Shown: positions 14,601 through 26,472 of the stretch, in pieces
Layout: each line of letters opens with the position of its first letter
How positions within the stretch are numbered: the stretch's first letter is position 1
Assembly (NCBI GenBank): GCA_964057225.1
Contig: OZ059894.1
Location: 14,580,131-14,644,130, forward strand
Length of the DNA stretch: 64,000 nucleotides
Direction of reading: 5' to 3'
Origin: Auanema rhodensis
Taxonomy: Eukaryota > Nematoda > Chromadorea > Rhabditida > Rhabditidae
Notes under the pieces: model-generated
Seen by the model: the letters and a program-made list of their open reading frames with translations, nothing else
What the model was told of the DNA's origin: nothing
Databases searched by the model: none
Translations under genes and position numbers: made by a program

Positions 14601-15744
14601 ATTTTAAGAATAGCTGGGAGAAAGAGAAAGAGAGCTCAATAAATGAAATATATTTCAAAGATTTCAATAACTAATCTCTGTCGTTCTTCAGTTCCTCTTT
14701 TCCAATTTCATATAACTTATCGTTCATTCTTCAACATTTTGAGTTTTGTTTCTAGTCGCAAATGTTTTTTCTCTCTCACTTAACATACTATAATCATAAT
14801 AATATAGAAATAAGATGGCAAGTTAACACAAGAGAAGAGAGAAAGAGAAACAAAGAACGAAAGAGAGAGGAAGAGAAAAAGAGAAAGAATAGAATAAGAG
14901 GGTAAAGTGATTGAATATAGTTTTTTCTCTTTAAATACGATCTTTACATTTGTTTGTAAATTTCTTTTCCTCAGATGATGAGTTAGTAAAATGTTTGCCA
15001 AGATACTACTCCCTCCCCATCTCAGCTCACCATTTTCACCTTTCTACATCTATTACTTCACTATATGTTTCCATTTCTCTTTTCAATTAGCTATCAATAT
15101 TTTCTTTTTTTTTCACCTTTAATCTAATGATTAAAAGTATTATTTGATTTCTTTATAAGACTAATGTACAATCTCGTTTTCAGCGATTTTTTTTTATTTA
15201 AAAAAGGCGTTCCTACAATCTAAATTTTTTTTCTCTCTCTCTCTCTCTCCCTCTCTCTTCTTTCTTCAGTTTTAAACTGCTCAACTGCTTTTTCTCTTTC
15301 TACTTGTTTCTTTTACATTCGCACTTTTCGTTTCCGTTTTCCATCTATGTAATACTTATATTCATTTCTTGTCTTTCGTAATCTTTTCCTCATATTTCTT
15401 TTCTATTTCATCTTTTTATATTTATAAATCATCATGTAATATCTTCTTCGATGTATCTATATCGATGTGAACGTGACTATTTTTCTTCCGAAAGATATCC
15501 ATATGTATACTTCATAATCAAATCATATCCTTACTCTAAGATATGCTTTCTCATATGCAGCACTTACATTTCTCTTTTCCGGCTTGTTATCTTCTTCCGT
15601 TTTCTTCGTCTGCTCTTCTTATGATCATCATCATCATGTTTCAAAAATCTCTAATACACATATTTTCTTTTCAGATTCTACCTTCAGCAATAGTTTTGAA
15701 CTCAAATCTCTCATTCTATTCTTGTTTGACTGCCAATAAGCCTT

Positions 15745-15840
15745 TCTCCCGGTCCCGAAGCGTGCAGCCGCAGCTCGGTTACCGCAAGTGGGCGTGGCCT
15801 CAAACGGCGAACCAATCAGCGCAGACTCCGCCCCCCTATC
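15745..15840 (+). promoter_or_regulatory. GC-rich promoter-like block with CCAAT and GC boxes, upstream of ceh-32-like gene
   Basis: A sharp rise in G+C against AT-rich surroundings, 55-150 bp before the start codon at 15895. Visible elements in order: a GC/KLF box GGGCGTGGCC at 15790-15799, a CCAAT box in AACCAATCAGC (CCAATCA at 15812-15818) and a second GC box CTCCGCCCCC at 15826-15835. NF-Y sites flanked by Sp/KLF sites are a well-known metazoan core-promoter arrangement. The spacing to the ATG fits a promoter with a short 5' leader. The motifs are seen directly; their function is inferred. Confidence 0.6.
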
Positions 15841-15894
15841 ATTCGACCTCATAGTACCGGATCATAGTGTCTTGAATACGGTTGTCAAACCAAG

Positions 15895-18800
15895 ATGAAC
15901 CCTGCTCAGAGTAGCATGGGTCTGTTTAGCCCGGAATGGCAAAAGCTTCTGATGCAGTTAGCACTGCAAGGAGGCTTTGGTCCCCAGCTACAGGCCCTGC
16001 AAGCCTTTCAATCTCAGGCTACTCCAACACCTGTACAAGCACCTACAAGCCTGTTTCCATCTATTCCAACTAGTATACCAACAGTTAATCCATCGTCACC
16101 TACTACTTCTAATCTTTCCACAGATCAGGTAAGACTTAAATATTTTTTTTTGTTGTAATTCTCGATTCTTGAAATGATTTCCTCTCTATTTTTTTTTGTT
16201 CATTTCCTCATTTTGGCTGAAGTTCTAAAAGAAATTCTAATTATATTTATCTATCTATTTATCTATATATAGTAATATATTTTAATTATTCTTATATAAT
16301 TTAGTAATATTTTGATTAATAAAAGAAAAAAAGTTTTAAAATCAAAGTAAATGTTAATAAGATCCATTGCATTTCATGACTCATTTGAGAATTGTTGTGA
16401 AATTTATTTTATTTTACCTTTAACTACTATATTTAACTCTCATCATACAATGTATTTAACCTTTTCGAATTGTTTCATCTATACCAACTATACCATTTCA
16501 CAAAACTTTTACCAAAGTCATTGTCGCACCGACTCTTTTAACTTGAATCTTCTGAATATTGTCATCAATTTCATAAATAATAGCCGATTCTTTTGATTAG
16601 AGAAAGATAGATCATCACATCAAATCAAATAAAAATAATGCGAAAAGGAGACTTTCCTTTCCTTATAGAACTTTCGTAATGCATTTCATGTTCATTGATC
16701 CTTCTTCCCTCCTCTAATATCCTTTTAGTCAACTCTCTTTACCAATTTCAGGACAAAAGTTTTGAGAAGCAAAACAAGCTATGTGTCAAAAAAAGCTTTT
16801 AAAACGAACATTTTGATATCGGCTTACTTACATATAAGTTGAATAACCTTATAGCATTTCTTAGCCTTATATCTAACATAAAGCCATACAAACAGGTTTT
16901 AGCTCTCTATTATGTAATTCATTGAGACTTTTCTAATCTGGCGACATAAGAAGCAATTATAACTTTGGCATTTGCATTACGTCCAATATATTATTGAAAA
17001 TTTTCCACGAAAATTTAGATTTTTCGCTACCAAGTTTCAACATGCTTTTCATAAATTATGAATATTACTAGAAACGTTTAAAGTTTATAAAGTTTCTTTG
17101 AAAAAGTCTTAGCATACTCTATACATTTCTATTCTACCTTCTCTTAGAAAGAATGGCTTCTCAGCCTCCCTTTCAATCTCTCTTTCTAAATTTCAAGTGT
17201 AAAATCTGTGAAAAAAAAGACATAAAGACACCCTATAAGGTACAACATGCTTGACAGACAAAATACAATTTATTGAAATCTCTTTGTGTGCTGTAAATTG
17301 TCTCTTGACGGCTTTGTGTTGAAATGGAGAAAGACTCAGAACGGATACATCATCTCTATTGCGATCCTTCTCTGATTTGCTTCATATACGTCTTTTGCAA
17401 GCTCATTTCCCTCGTTTACGAACAGACAATGATAGCACTTTTCCTCTTTCCCGTTCTAACAAAGATGAAAGCGATAAATTATATCATCAGACATCCGTTT
17501 AAGGAATAGAGAGACTTCGAAAGTCTTTTGTTAGCCACGATACGTCATCAGAGCTTCTCTTTCAACTATCTTCTCTTCCTCCCTTTCTTCCTTTCTCTTT
17601 GAAATTTATTTACTATATATTTGACTTCCGATTTTTCTAGATTATCAAAACCTGTGAGCGCTTAGAGGAAGCAGGAGAAATTGATCAGTTGGCACGCTTT
17701 CTTTGGAGCTTGCCTCCTACACAAGCACAAGAGGTACATATTGAACACTGGAGCATATGCATTTCTATTTATTTCTATTCAGGTAGCCACAAATGAAATT
17801 GTATTGCGATGCCGTGCTCTTGTCTGCTTCCATATGGGAAATTTCCGAGAATTGTATAGCATTCTCGAGAATCATAAGTTTAGTATCTCCAACCATCAAA
17901 AGCTGCAAGCTATGTGGATGGAAGCTCATTATCAGGAAGCTGAAAAGCTTCGTGGACGGTAAGCACTTGATCATCTTTCTTGAATTGAGGGGTGGGACAG
18001 AATGCGAGTCGCTGGTATATGCTTCACTACAAAATATGATCACATGTTAGTGTAGAAGCATAGATAAGTCGTCTTGAATTTGAAAATTTAACGAACATAT
18101 GGCATTATGATGTCTACCAAATTGAGTGAATAATAGTAATCACATAATTGGAGAAAGATCGAAGAAACTAGAGATGAACAGAAGGCTACTGCTGAAAGCA
18201 CCTCTCTTATAGTTAATAATTAGCAGACATTAGCAATCAAAGACAAGTAGAATAGAGAATAGAACGATACACAACTATTTCTCTATCTCTCTTGTATTTA
18301 CATTCTATCTCTCCTTTTCTTATTCATGTTTTCTCTGTTAACTGACAGATTTTTTTTCATCTGCTCATCTAAACTGTTTGGCCATACAAGCAGCAGTCGA
18401 ATCATAATACAATACAAAATTATTAAATCATTTAATTGTATAATAGACAACAATAGAAAGAATATCTTACAATCTGTATACTTATAATTAAGATTTTTAC
18501 TAAATTTTTTGGTTTTTTAGACCTCTCGGACCAGTGGATAAATACAGAGTTCGTAAGAAGTACCCTATGCCAAGAACTATCTGGGATGGAGAACAGAAGA
18601 CTCACTGCTTTAAGGTAAATATCAATCATATCATCGATATGATCATTCTCATCCTTCTCTCTGTTTTAGGAAAGAACTCGTACCCTGTTAAGAGAATGGT
18701 ATCTCAAAGATCCCTATCCAAATCCGAGCAAGAAGAAAGAACTAGCTACTGCTACTGGTCTAACAGCAATGCAAGTTGGAAACTGGTTCAAGAATAGACG

Positions 18801-19857
18801 ACAAAGAGACAGAGCAGCAGCTGCCAAGAACAAGTGAGCTTTCTCAATATTTCATTATCTTCAAAAGAAGATTAGATTTTGGATAACTACAAGTGAAAAC
18901 AAATGATTTCCGTCATACCTTTTTCCGTTTTTTTTAAATTCAAATAAAAAAAACTTTGAAACTAAAAGAGATAGTAGATGAGACATTTGACATTTTCCGA
19001 AAAAAAAGCTAATGTCAACTATCTATAGTTACTAAAGTTGATTTGTAACTTCAATGACCTTATTGAATGAACTAATGGCTTATGACATGATTACTACAAC
19101 AGTATGTGTGATATTATGTCACAATGACTCAATTTAAACTTTAAAAACACACTTATTCGCTCTCTTTTAACAGCATTTTCTCTTTCTTTCATAAGCTTTT
19201 TAGAGCGAATGTGTAATAATAATATATAATCTTAACAATCATCGTATAGTAATTTCTAAATTGTGTTATTAAACTATTTCTTTATTTTCAGACAAAATGT
19301 TATTGGCGTAGAACTAAGTAGACGACCAGATGGTTCAGATGATTCAGATGACGATCTCAATGAATTTGAAGACAGTATGACTGATTCTCCTTCACCCGAA
19401 CAGACAAATGTAAGAATCAAACAACTTCTCATATATAGATGTAACCATTATGTTTCTTCAGGACTTGTCTAAACGAGGTGCTAACAACTCAACGAATAAT
19501 CTCTTGGCCTCCAACTTCGGTGGAATCAATCCCTTCTTCATGTTCAATCCGGCTTTGCTCATGCAGCAATTGTCACAATTCCCCTTGCAAACACCACCTG
19601 CTCCCCGCAAAGGCATTCTATCCATCGATGAAATTCTGAATCTGAAGCCAAAGATGTCTGAGGAAACGCCTCACCTTTCTCCATCCAGCTCCTCACATCA
19701 TGAGGATTCATCATCTCCAACCCGGGAAGACAGTTCCAGTGGTCGCGAGATATGTAGTGAACCGTCTTCTCCTCAGAAGCTTTTGGAAGAACTAACGAAG
19801 AGAGAAGAAGATACAGCTAGTCCACCCCCCACTACGGCTATCACAGAATCAGCTTAA
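15895..19857 (+). CDS. ceh-32: SIX3/6-class homeodomain transcription factor (ceh-32-like)
   Basis: Seven exons joined in frame: 15895-16128, 17641-17733, 17783-17958, 18521-18614, 18670-18833, 19292-19409, 19462-19857; 424 residues. Order: a Gln/Pro/Thr-rich N-terminus (1-75); a SIX domain from about residue 75 with [21 protein letters not shown] and [19 protein letters not shown]; then a SIX homeodomain (about 185-250) with [17 protein letters not shown] and helix 3 [18 protein letters not shown]. The ERTR, PNPSKK and AAAAK features are of the SIX3/SIX6/Optix subclass rather than SIX1/2 or SIX4/5. An acidic patch ([12 protein letters not shown]) and a Ser/Pro-rich tail follow. It is a nuclear DNA-binding regulator; in C. 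elegans ceh-32 acts in head and neural development. Start chosen as the first ATG after the promoter-like block. Intron 1 (1.5 kb) and intron 3 (0.56 kb) are long for this window and could hold enhancers. Confidence 0.95.
16129..17640 (+). other. Long first intron of the ceh-32-like gene
   Basis: Donor GTAAGA at 16129 and acceptor TTTTTCTAG ending at 17640. AT-rich with no internal exon that keeps phase. Open frames in it (16351-16596, 17324-17509) lack any recognisable family. Other introns of this gene, apart from the third and fifth, are near 50 bp. Confidence 0.75.
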
Positions 19858-22800
19858 ACTCCTTGCCCACTGATTCTTTCTTCCTCTTACTTTTCATTTT
19901 AAATTTTGTTCTGGTTCTTCCTTGTACATGATGATAACTACTTTTTCCTCTCTCCTATCCACATTCTCTATCTCTTTCTATCTCTCTCTCACTCTCTCTC
20001 TCTCTCTCTTTTTCTCTCATTATATTTGTACAACCGTAATTCCTTTTCTCGCTCTCTCTTTCTCTGGAAAATCAAAGCAAGTTAGTAGAAATAATGTATA
20101 ATTTATATGTATAAGTGATTCAATTGTGTGCATAGTTCGGTGTCGTGTACTCATTTTTCTTGAACAAGTTCTGTCCATAACAGCTTTATCTTTGTAACAT
20201 TTGTTCGAAATCCATCCATCAGACGTGTCTATACATCTCGTCTGGGACAGAGCTTGTAATCTGCTTAGCAAAACCAAATCAGGTGGATGATAGCTGATTC
20301 GCCCCGAAGAGCATAGCTGGTCGATATGCGGTTGTTTGAATGTTCTAACAGTTCATTCAATCTGTGTTTCTTCAGACTTTTTTTTCTTAACGACTTTTTA
20401 GAAGGACCTCACGTTTTTCTCTTCTTTCGGCGAATAAACAGCTATCGTTCCGTAGTTGTATCCATAATGTATTCATGATCATCCTTTCCAATCACTTTAT
20501 TCTTGAAAATTCCGTTTTGTTTTATTCTGAACGTATACAGTACAGTACCTTCCACCTCACCTCATTTTTCAACTTTTTGTTTGAACTATGTAATTTATTC
20601 CATTTTTTTTCAATGTCTCTTAAATCTATATATATAATATATACTTTATTGTGGTTTGAAAACAACATAGAACTCATTTTTCTCAATTTAATTCATACAG
20701 CCAATAAAATATTTTCTTAGTTTTCAACGTATTTTTTTTCTTTTGTATATATAATAATAAGTTAGAACATAAATATACATACATAACATTGAAACATGTA
20801 TATGATGATGCTGCTGCTGTTGATGATGATGTTGATGAAGATGATGATGAGCAGCATGGTGACAATCATAATAAGATCAAATAGATTAGTAATTCAAACT
20901 ATTTTCTTTAAAACTATCGAATATTTTAAAAACATATATGAATGTGCTTCTTCAGGCTCATTATAACATCAAGCTTTACACACATAACATCCTCAACAGC
21001 ATTTGCTTTACGTAATTTTACGACAAAAAAAGCAATTCAAGGACTGAAATATGAAGATCAAGTGAGGATAGTACATCATGCTTCAACAGAGAGAAGTTGA
21101 TTTTTAATCTACAAAACTCCAATTGAAATAGCTGTATAACTGTAGATTGCTAGCTAATATCTTGCTGCTCTTTGTATTAGTTCAATGTTGTATTCACTTC
21201 ATCGTTTGTCGTTCGTACATACATCTGTATGTATGATCGTCATCATCATCACACGTATACACAAAGCTTATCCTCAAGTACATATTGTCTATCTATCAGC
21301 TGTATTCTTCGCCGAATAATCAGTTTTTCCTATAGTGTTGTCCTAGGATTCTTGTTATCATTACATAACATTGTCTCTCTTATCCTCATCTTCTCATTCT
21401 CACCTCTTCTCTTCTCATTTGACTTCATCTCTCAACGTCTATTTATTCTCTTTCAGACTACGGTATGTCACATAAAACAAGGGCCGATTCGTTTCGACAC
21501 TCGGCTCGCTGCCTATTTCAATTACGGATATTAGCTACGAGGAGCAACGAGAGTGATTGGGAGAAGGGTTGAATGATGGTTCGCAAAGCAGATAGATAGT
21601 GGTTGTGTGTGGCTAGAGACAAGACTATCTAGTAGATGTCAGAGTAGAAATAGATTGTTAGAGAAGGAGGAAAGAAGAGAAATGAGAATAGAAGAAGCTC
21701 CGCTTTCATAGCAAACAAACATACCGTAGCAAGCCAATGAGTCTGTCACTCTCAGTGTATCGTTCTCTCGTAATTCTCTTCTCACCCTTTCTCTCTCATT
21801 TCTGCTTCTCTATCTTACTTCTCCATTAACCGACACATTATGAGAGTATGACATGTACATGTGTATTTCCAATTGTAAATATCCAATAACAGGCTAATTT
21901 GTCTAATTTAGGAAATGACTATCAAGGCTCTATCGTTTTCTTTTTTTCTCTCAATTTTCTGTTGAATCTATGATTAAAACCTCCTGTTCTTTTCTCTTGT
22001 CGCTTCACCTCAAAGACAATTCTGATGAGAGCGACTACGAATAATGACGGACAGGTGCTGATTTTAATCAAAACTTGTGTCTGGATGTGTATGTACGTGT
22101 CGCTTATACATGTGTTGTATGTGTGTTTTCCTCTCTTCTTATTTGGTCAATTTCGTTTATTCTTTGATAGAATAATCACCAAATGTAGAAAACTAGTGGA
22201 CAGATTAATGAGGAAACTTGATAGAAATGATGATGAGAGGGGCGAGCAAGTGACAGTTCAACTGTAAAGAGCTCAAATTTTATTGATAAAGTTGTTTTCA
22301 ATCTGTAATAAATGTTATAACTGGCAAGAATCTTTGAAGTTTCTAGACCTATACCACTCTACATAGCCCAATTTGGATACAAAAACCAATAAATTAGTTA
22401 TATTAGCTTAGAATAGAAAAGCAATATATTAGGCGGTCAAGTGATTATCTAAGCATACATATTTCATTCATAAACTTAAATACTAGAGCATTAGTTGAAG
22501 ATAGTTAAGTGTTGATTGACCGACTGCCAGTAGTGTGCTCTGCAGCAGTTTTCTCTCGTATTTTCTCCCTAAATCTCATATTTCTCTCAATCTCTCATAT
22601 ATGTACAATCGTTCGAAGTGTTTGTATTTTCCTGAACATTTGGCACTATGCTCAGGCTGCCACTTTTACATCTGTGATGATATAGATGTACTAATTGACA
22701 TGACTGCTCAGTGGGATACCGCTGTTAGACACCACCTCTTAGCCTTTCTAGGATACTGTAATTGACCCCCATGTGCTCGATTAGAATAGACAATGGAGCT

Positions 22801-22859
22801 GTGTCAAACGGGTATTTAGCGCATGCTTATCCCTCTAGGATAGATGATACAGTACATTA

Positions 22860-22914
<55 letters not shown>

Positions 22915-25900
22915 TGCAAGAAAGAGAGATAAGAGAAACAAGAGGTGCGAGAGCTAGACTGTGAAATAGAAAATGGTGGAGGGAGAGTGAAGCGACTCGA
23001 AATCTGTAGAGGGTGTGAAACTGGAAGTGCGAACCAACAACCAATTTCACACCTTTATACATTTGCCGTGTTCGAGGCTGCTCATCTCTCTATAGGCATC
23101 CAAGCATCTTTTGGCTAAAACAACCACACACTTTAGTCATTTACCTATTCAAGGGAATGACATTTCAAATGAAGGATAGAACAACGAAATTACACTTACT
23201 GATGAAATCACCTCCGAATCATAAATTCAAAACGATTTCTATTTGGTTTAAGGGTCTGTAATCAGTTTTTCTCCGATTTGTTAGCTCCTCGATGACTTGA
23301 CCATTATTAGCTACCGTATATAGCAAGGACGATCTTAATGGAAAAGCATTATTTTCCAAGGATGATTTGGAATGAAGACAGTACGGAAAGATCACTCTCT
23401 TGTATTTTGACTATTTTCTTTTCTTTATACGTTATTACATCAGTTCATTTTGCTATCTTTCAGTATATAATGTGAGAGGTAGAAGAACTGAAAAGGTGAA
23501 ATGTCACGAGGGGACAAGAAGAAGGAAGGGGTTAGATAATAAGATAGATGAGAATCTTGATTACTTTTAATGAAAATAATGATGTTAAAGAATATACTTG
23601 AGATCTATTCATATACTGTATAGATAGATAAATATTTTCTTGCTATGGACATATGTTTGTGTACGTGTTAGATGAAGAAGGGATTCGTGTCAGGCTTGCG
23701 CACAAACTGCAACTTCGACGGTGAAGATGAAGCCAAAGACGATAATTGTCAAGAAGAAAGAACAAAAAGAAGCAACATAGAACGAAATATGAAAAGAGAA
23801 GCGCGAGAAAGTTTGATATAGAGTGAACCAACAGAGAGAGCGATACAATCAGATAGAAGCAATGGATCTACCGTAATCGAATTCTCAAAACATGCGATAC
23901 GTTATCACAAGCTGTCTTTTCGTTTCTCTTCTACATCATCCTTTCCTTGTCTCTTTATTCGTTTTTTTGCTTCTTCACATATTCTATCTTACACACACAC
24001 TTACACATACACTCTCTTAATTTTTTTCTCTCTATCTATCTGTGTACAAGGATAGCTGGCTCGGCTTCCTTTTTCTCTTTTGCGTCCTTTTGTCAAATCA
24101 ACCACTCGACTGGTCTCAGTCCTGTTGCTGTTGTGTCTATGAGTATAGACAATGGAAAATGGAATAAGAAAATGAAAAATTAAGGGAACCCATCTTTACC
24201 TAGTTTTTCTCATTTTATTCAATTCTAAATTGTTTCTTTAACCTATTTATATCATAAAACCTGTGTACATATACCTCCTACATAAGAACTTATTTCTTCC
24301 CTAAGTTACTAACAACTAACCAATAACGATGAATTGATTTATATAGATTCTCACTACTTCTATCTAATTTCATAAATTCATTTGATTACTATATGTTGGG
24401 TGGCTAACCATTTAAATCATTACTATACTGTCCACTCGGTAAATCTACACCAGATAATGAATGGGTTACCCGGATGACAATACCAAAAGTCAAAAAAAAA
24501 AGTGGGGGAGGTCCAATGAAACTTTGGATTATTAATCTGCCTTGCCTCACATCAATAATCAAAGTGTGGACAGGATGTTGGCGATGATTATGATGACAAT
24601 GTGTTAGTACATGCTATCTGACGTCTATCACATTTTCTCTTCACATTACACATTTCTCTCATTCTATCTCTCTCTCTCTCTTTGTACTGTCTATTAGACA
24701 ACCATATAATTACTGTAATTGAGTGAGAGATATACTATATCCTATCTAACTTTGTATATCCTATATACATACATATAGTATATCCATTTAGATATATTAA
24801 ATTGGAAACAAATTGACACATTTCCTCTCTTTGATTCTCATTCAGTATGTTCCTATTATCAGGACATATCTGGTATAATACATGTCTATACTATAAACGA
24901 TGCATTTTTACCTCAAAGGGATAATGGAGAGAAGAAGATTAAGAATAATGGATGAATACGATTTTCCACAACAATTTGCTTTATTTTCAAAGTATGGACT
25001 AGGATTTGTTAGAAAAGTCAGTAAAATGGTATTAATCTCTACAATCTAGCTGAGCTATGGTGTAAAATCTATATCACGTTTTGCAAGCTGTAACATATAG
25101 ACAGATTCTAAGGTTAATCGCATCTCAGATGTGTTATTCTTCTTATAATCATAGATGATACGATAAGAAAAGTGCATAACTTATGTTCTTGAATGGATGT
25201 TTCTCATTAAGTGATGCGTAAAAATTAAAAAATCAGCCACAGATAGACAGATAAGTATCTTGTGGTATGTTAAATAGCACCTGATAGAATAGAAGATAAA
25301 ATCTATTACATGAGAGGTAAGACATATTGACAACTGGCACTAATACCATTTGATAAGGTAATGCCTAAGAGTATTAAAAGGTCATCCTAGTGTTTAATCT
25401 GGTTAAAGGATAATAACCTTTACATAACTTTCTGCTATATTTGGGACCATATGTTTGAAGACAAAAAATACAATGAGTTACATCTCACTAAGAGGGATCT
25501 ATGTTATTTTGCTCATTTTCTCTCTCTCTTTCTCTCATTTTCACTATCACTCTCTTTTTATTTAAAATATTAGATGTCGGCAAATTTATTATAATCATAG
25601 AGTACATGAAAAGGTGTGCAGCTCAAATCTTCACAGTAATTGTATTAGTATTGCGTGGAGCATATGTTCATCAGCTCGTTTGTATATTGACCTTTAAGTA
25701 GAAAGGGCTTTCGCTTACAATCTGTTCTAATTAGTTATAATGAAATAAGTTAAATAAATACATGATGATATAATCATAATACAACAGATGTTTTTATTTT
25801 TTTCTCTTTGCAAATAAGGCATCACATTTCATTGCATATGACTATTGCCTATCATGCAATTTTTTTCTTTTATGTCATTTGAAGGTTAATTTGAGTGATT

Positions 25901-25940
25901 CATCTATTACTTATTTGAATATCAGCAACTTTGTGCAACA
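19858..25940. other. 3' UTR and intergenic DNA after the ceh-32-like gene
   Basis: Possible AATAAA polyadenylation signals of the homeobox transcript lie at about 20432 and 20703, which would give a 3' UTR of 0.6-0.9 kb. The remaining DNA shows CT/GA tracts (about 19978-20008, 22863-22912), a CTG/GAT-type run near 20810-20845 and no exon chain on either strand. Open frames of 60-100 codons are compositional (Ser/Leu/Phe-rich) and were not accepted as genes. Confidence 0.55.
22863..22912. repeat. (GA)n dinucleotide tract
   Basis: About 24 consecutive GA units on the plus strand; simple-sequence repeat. Confidence 0.95.
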
Positions 25941-25941
25941 C

Positions 25942-26312
25942 TCACGTGAATAACATACGTGAATTGGCTATTTTTATTTTAGCAATGACATAGTTGTGAT
26001 ACGGTTGATGGAACTGTGCGGGTAACACAATAATTATTTTTCTCATCTTTTTGTCATCATCAAAGGAAGCCATCAGCTTAAACATTCCTAAATCCATATT
26101 CAATGCTTGCCTCATAATTATTTTGTAAATGCCAGTTCGGGTAATCTGGTCACTGTGTTGTTTCAACACATTAAGGGCACAATTTAGGGATTGACACTGA
26201 CTTCTTGTGGAGCTGCATGCACATTAGCGGCTTCTTGCCTTTGAGGATTAACCCGCAAAAAGTCATGTCTTTTAGTGCATCCAATATGCTCCTCTTTCCT
26301 CTAATTATAACG
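25942..26312 (-). other. Uncertain coding-like patches downstream of trmt-1
   Basis: Two adjacent stretches on the minus strand have balanced, protein-like composition unlike the surrounding noise. The first, after a possible acceptor (ATAATTAG) near 26313, reads RKEEHIGCTKRHDFLRVNPQ and continues to a TAA at about 26189. The second, in another frame at 26169-25942, is a 75-codon frame containing LMASFDDDKKMRKIIIVLPA. They start about 160 bp after the methyltransferase stop, on the same strand. They could be the relic of a gene or transposon, or the end of a short downstream cistron, but no family is recognised and no start or splice chain could be built. Chance remains a real possibility. 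Confidence 0.2.
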
Positions 26313-26472
26313 GAAAACCCGCGGAGCTAGATTACTCCTAAAATACAGTATGTCGTAAGTGAAAGTAAGTATTCCGATGAAAAATGCATAGAAAGGGGTC
26401 TAAGATATTACATTTAATGTTATAACAAAGTAACAATTCAACAATGACAAGTGTAACAACGATAACAATTAA

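Larger units (their letters stand above)
8701..15700. other. Gene-free, pyrimidine-rich upstream region of the homeobox gene
   Basis: About 7 kb without a supportable gene. Much of the plus strand is T/C-rich (long TTTCTTCT stretches), which by itself opens reading frames full of Leu, Ser and Phe, such as the 142-codon frame at 9402-9830. These are composition artefacts rather than genes. The region contains two long dinucleotide tracts (8734-8803 and 11574-11630) and a shorter CT tract near 15232-15257. Large flanking regions are common around developmental homeobox genes, so enhancers may lie here, but none is identifiable from sequence alone. Confidence 0.6.
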
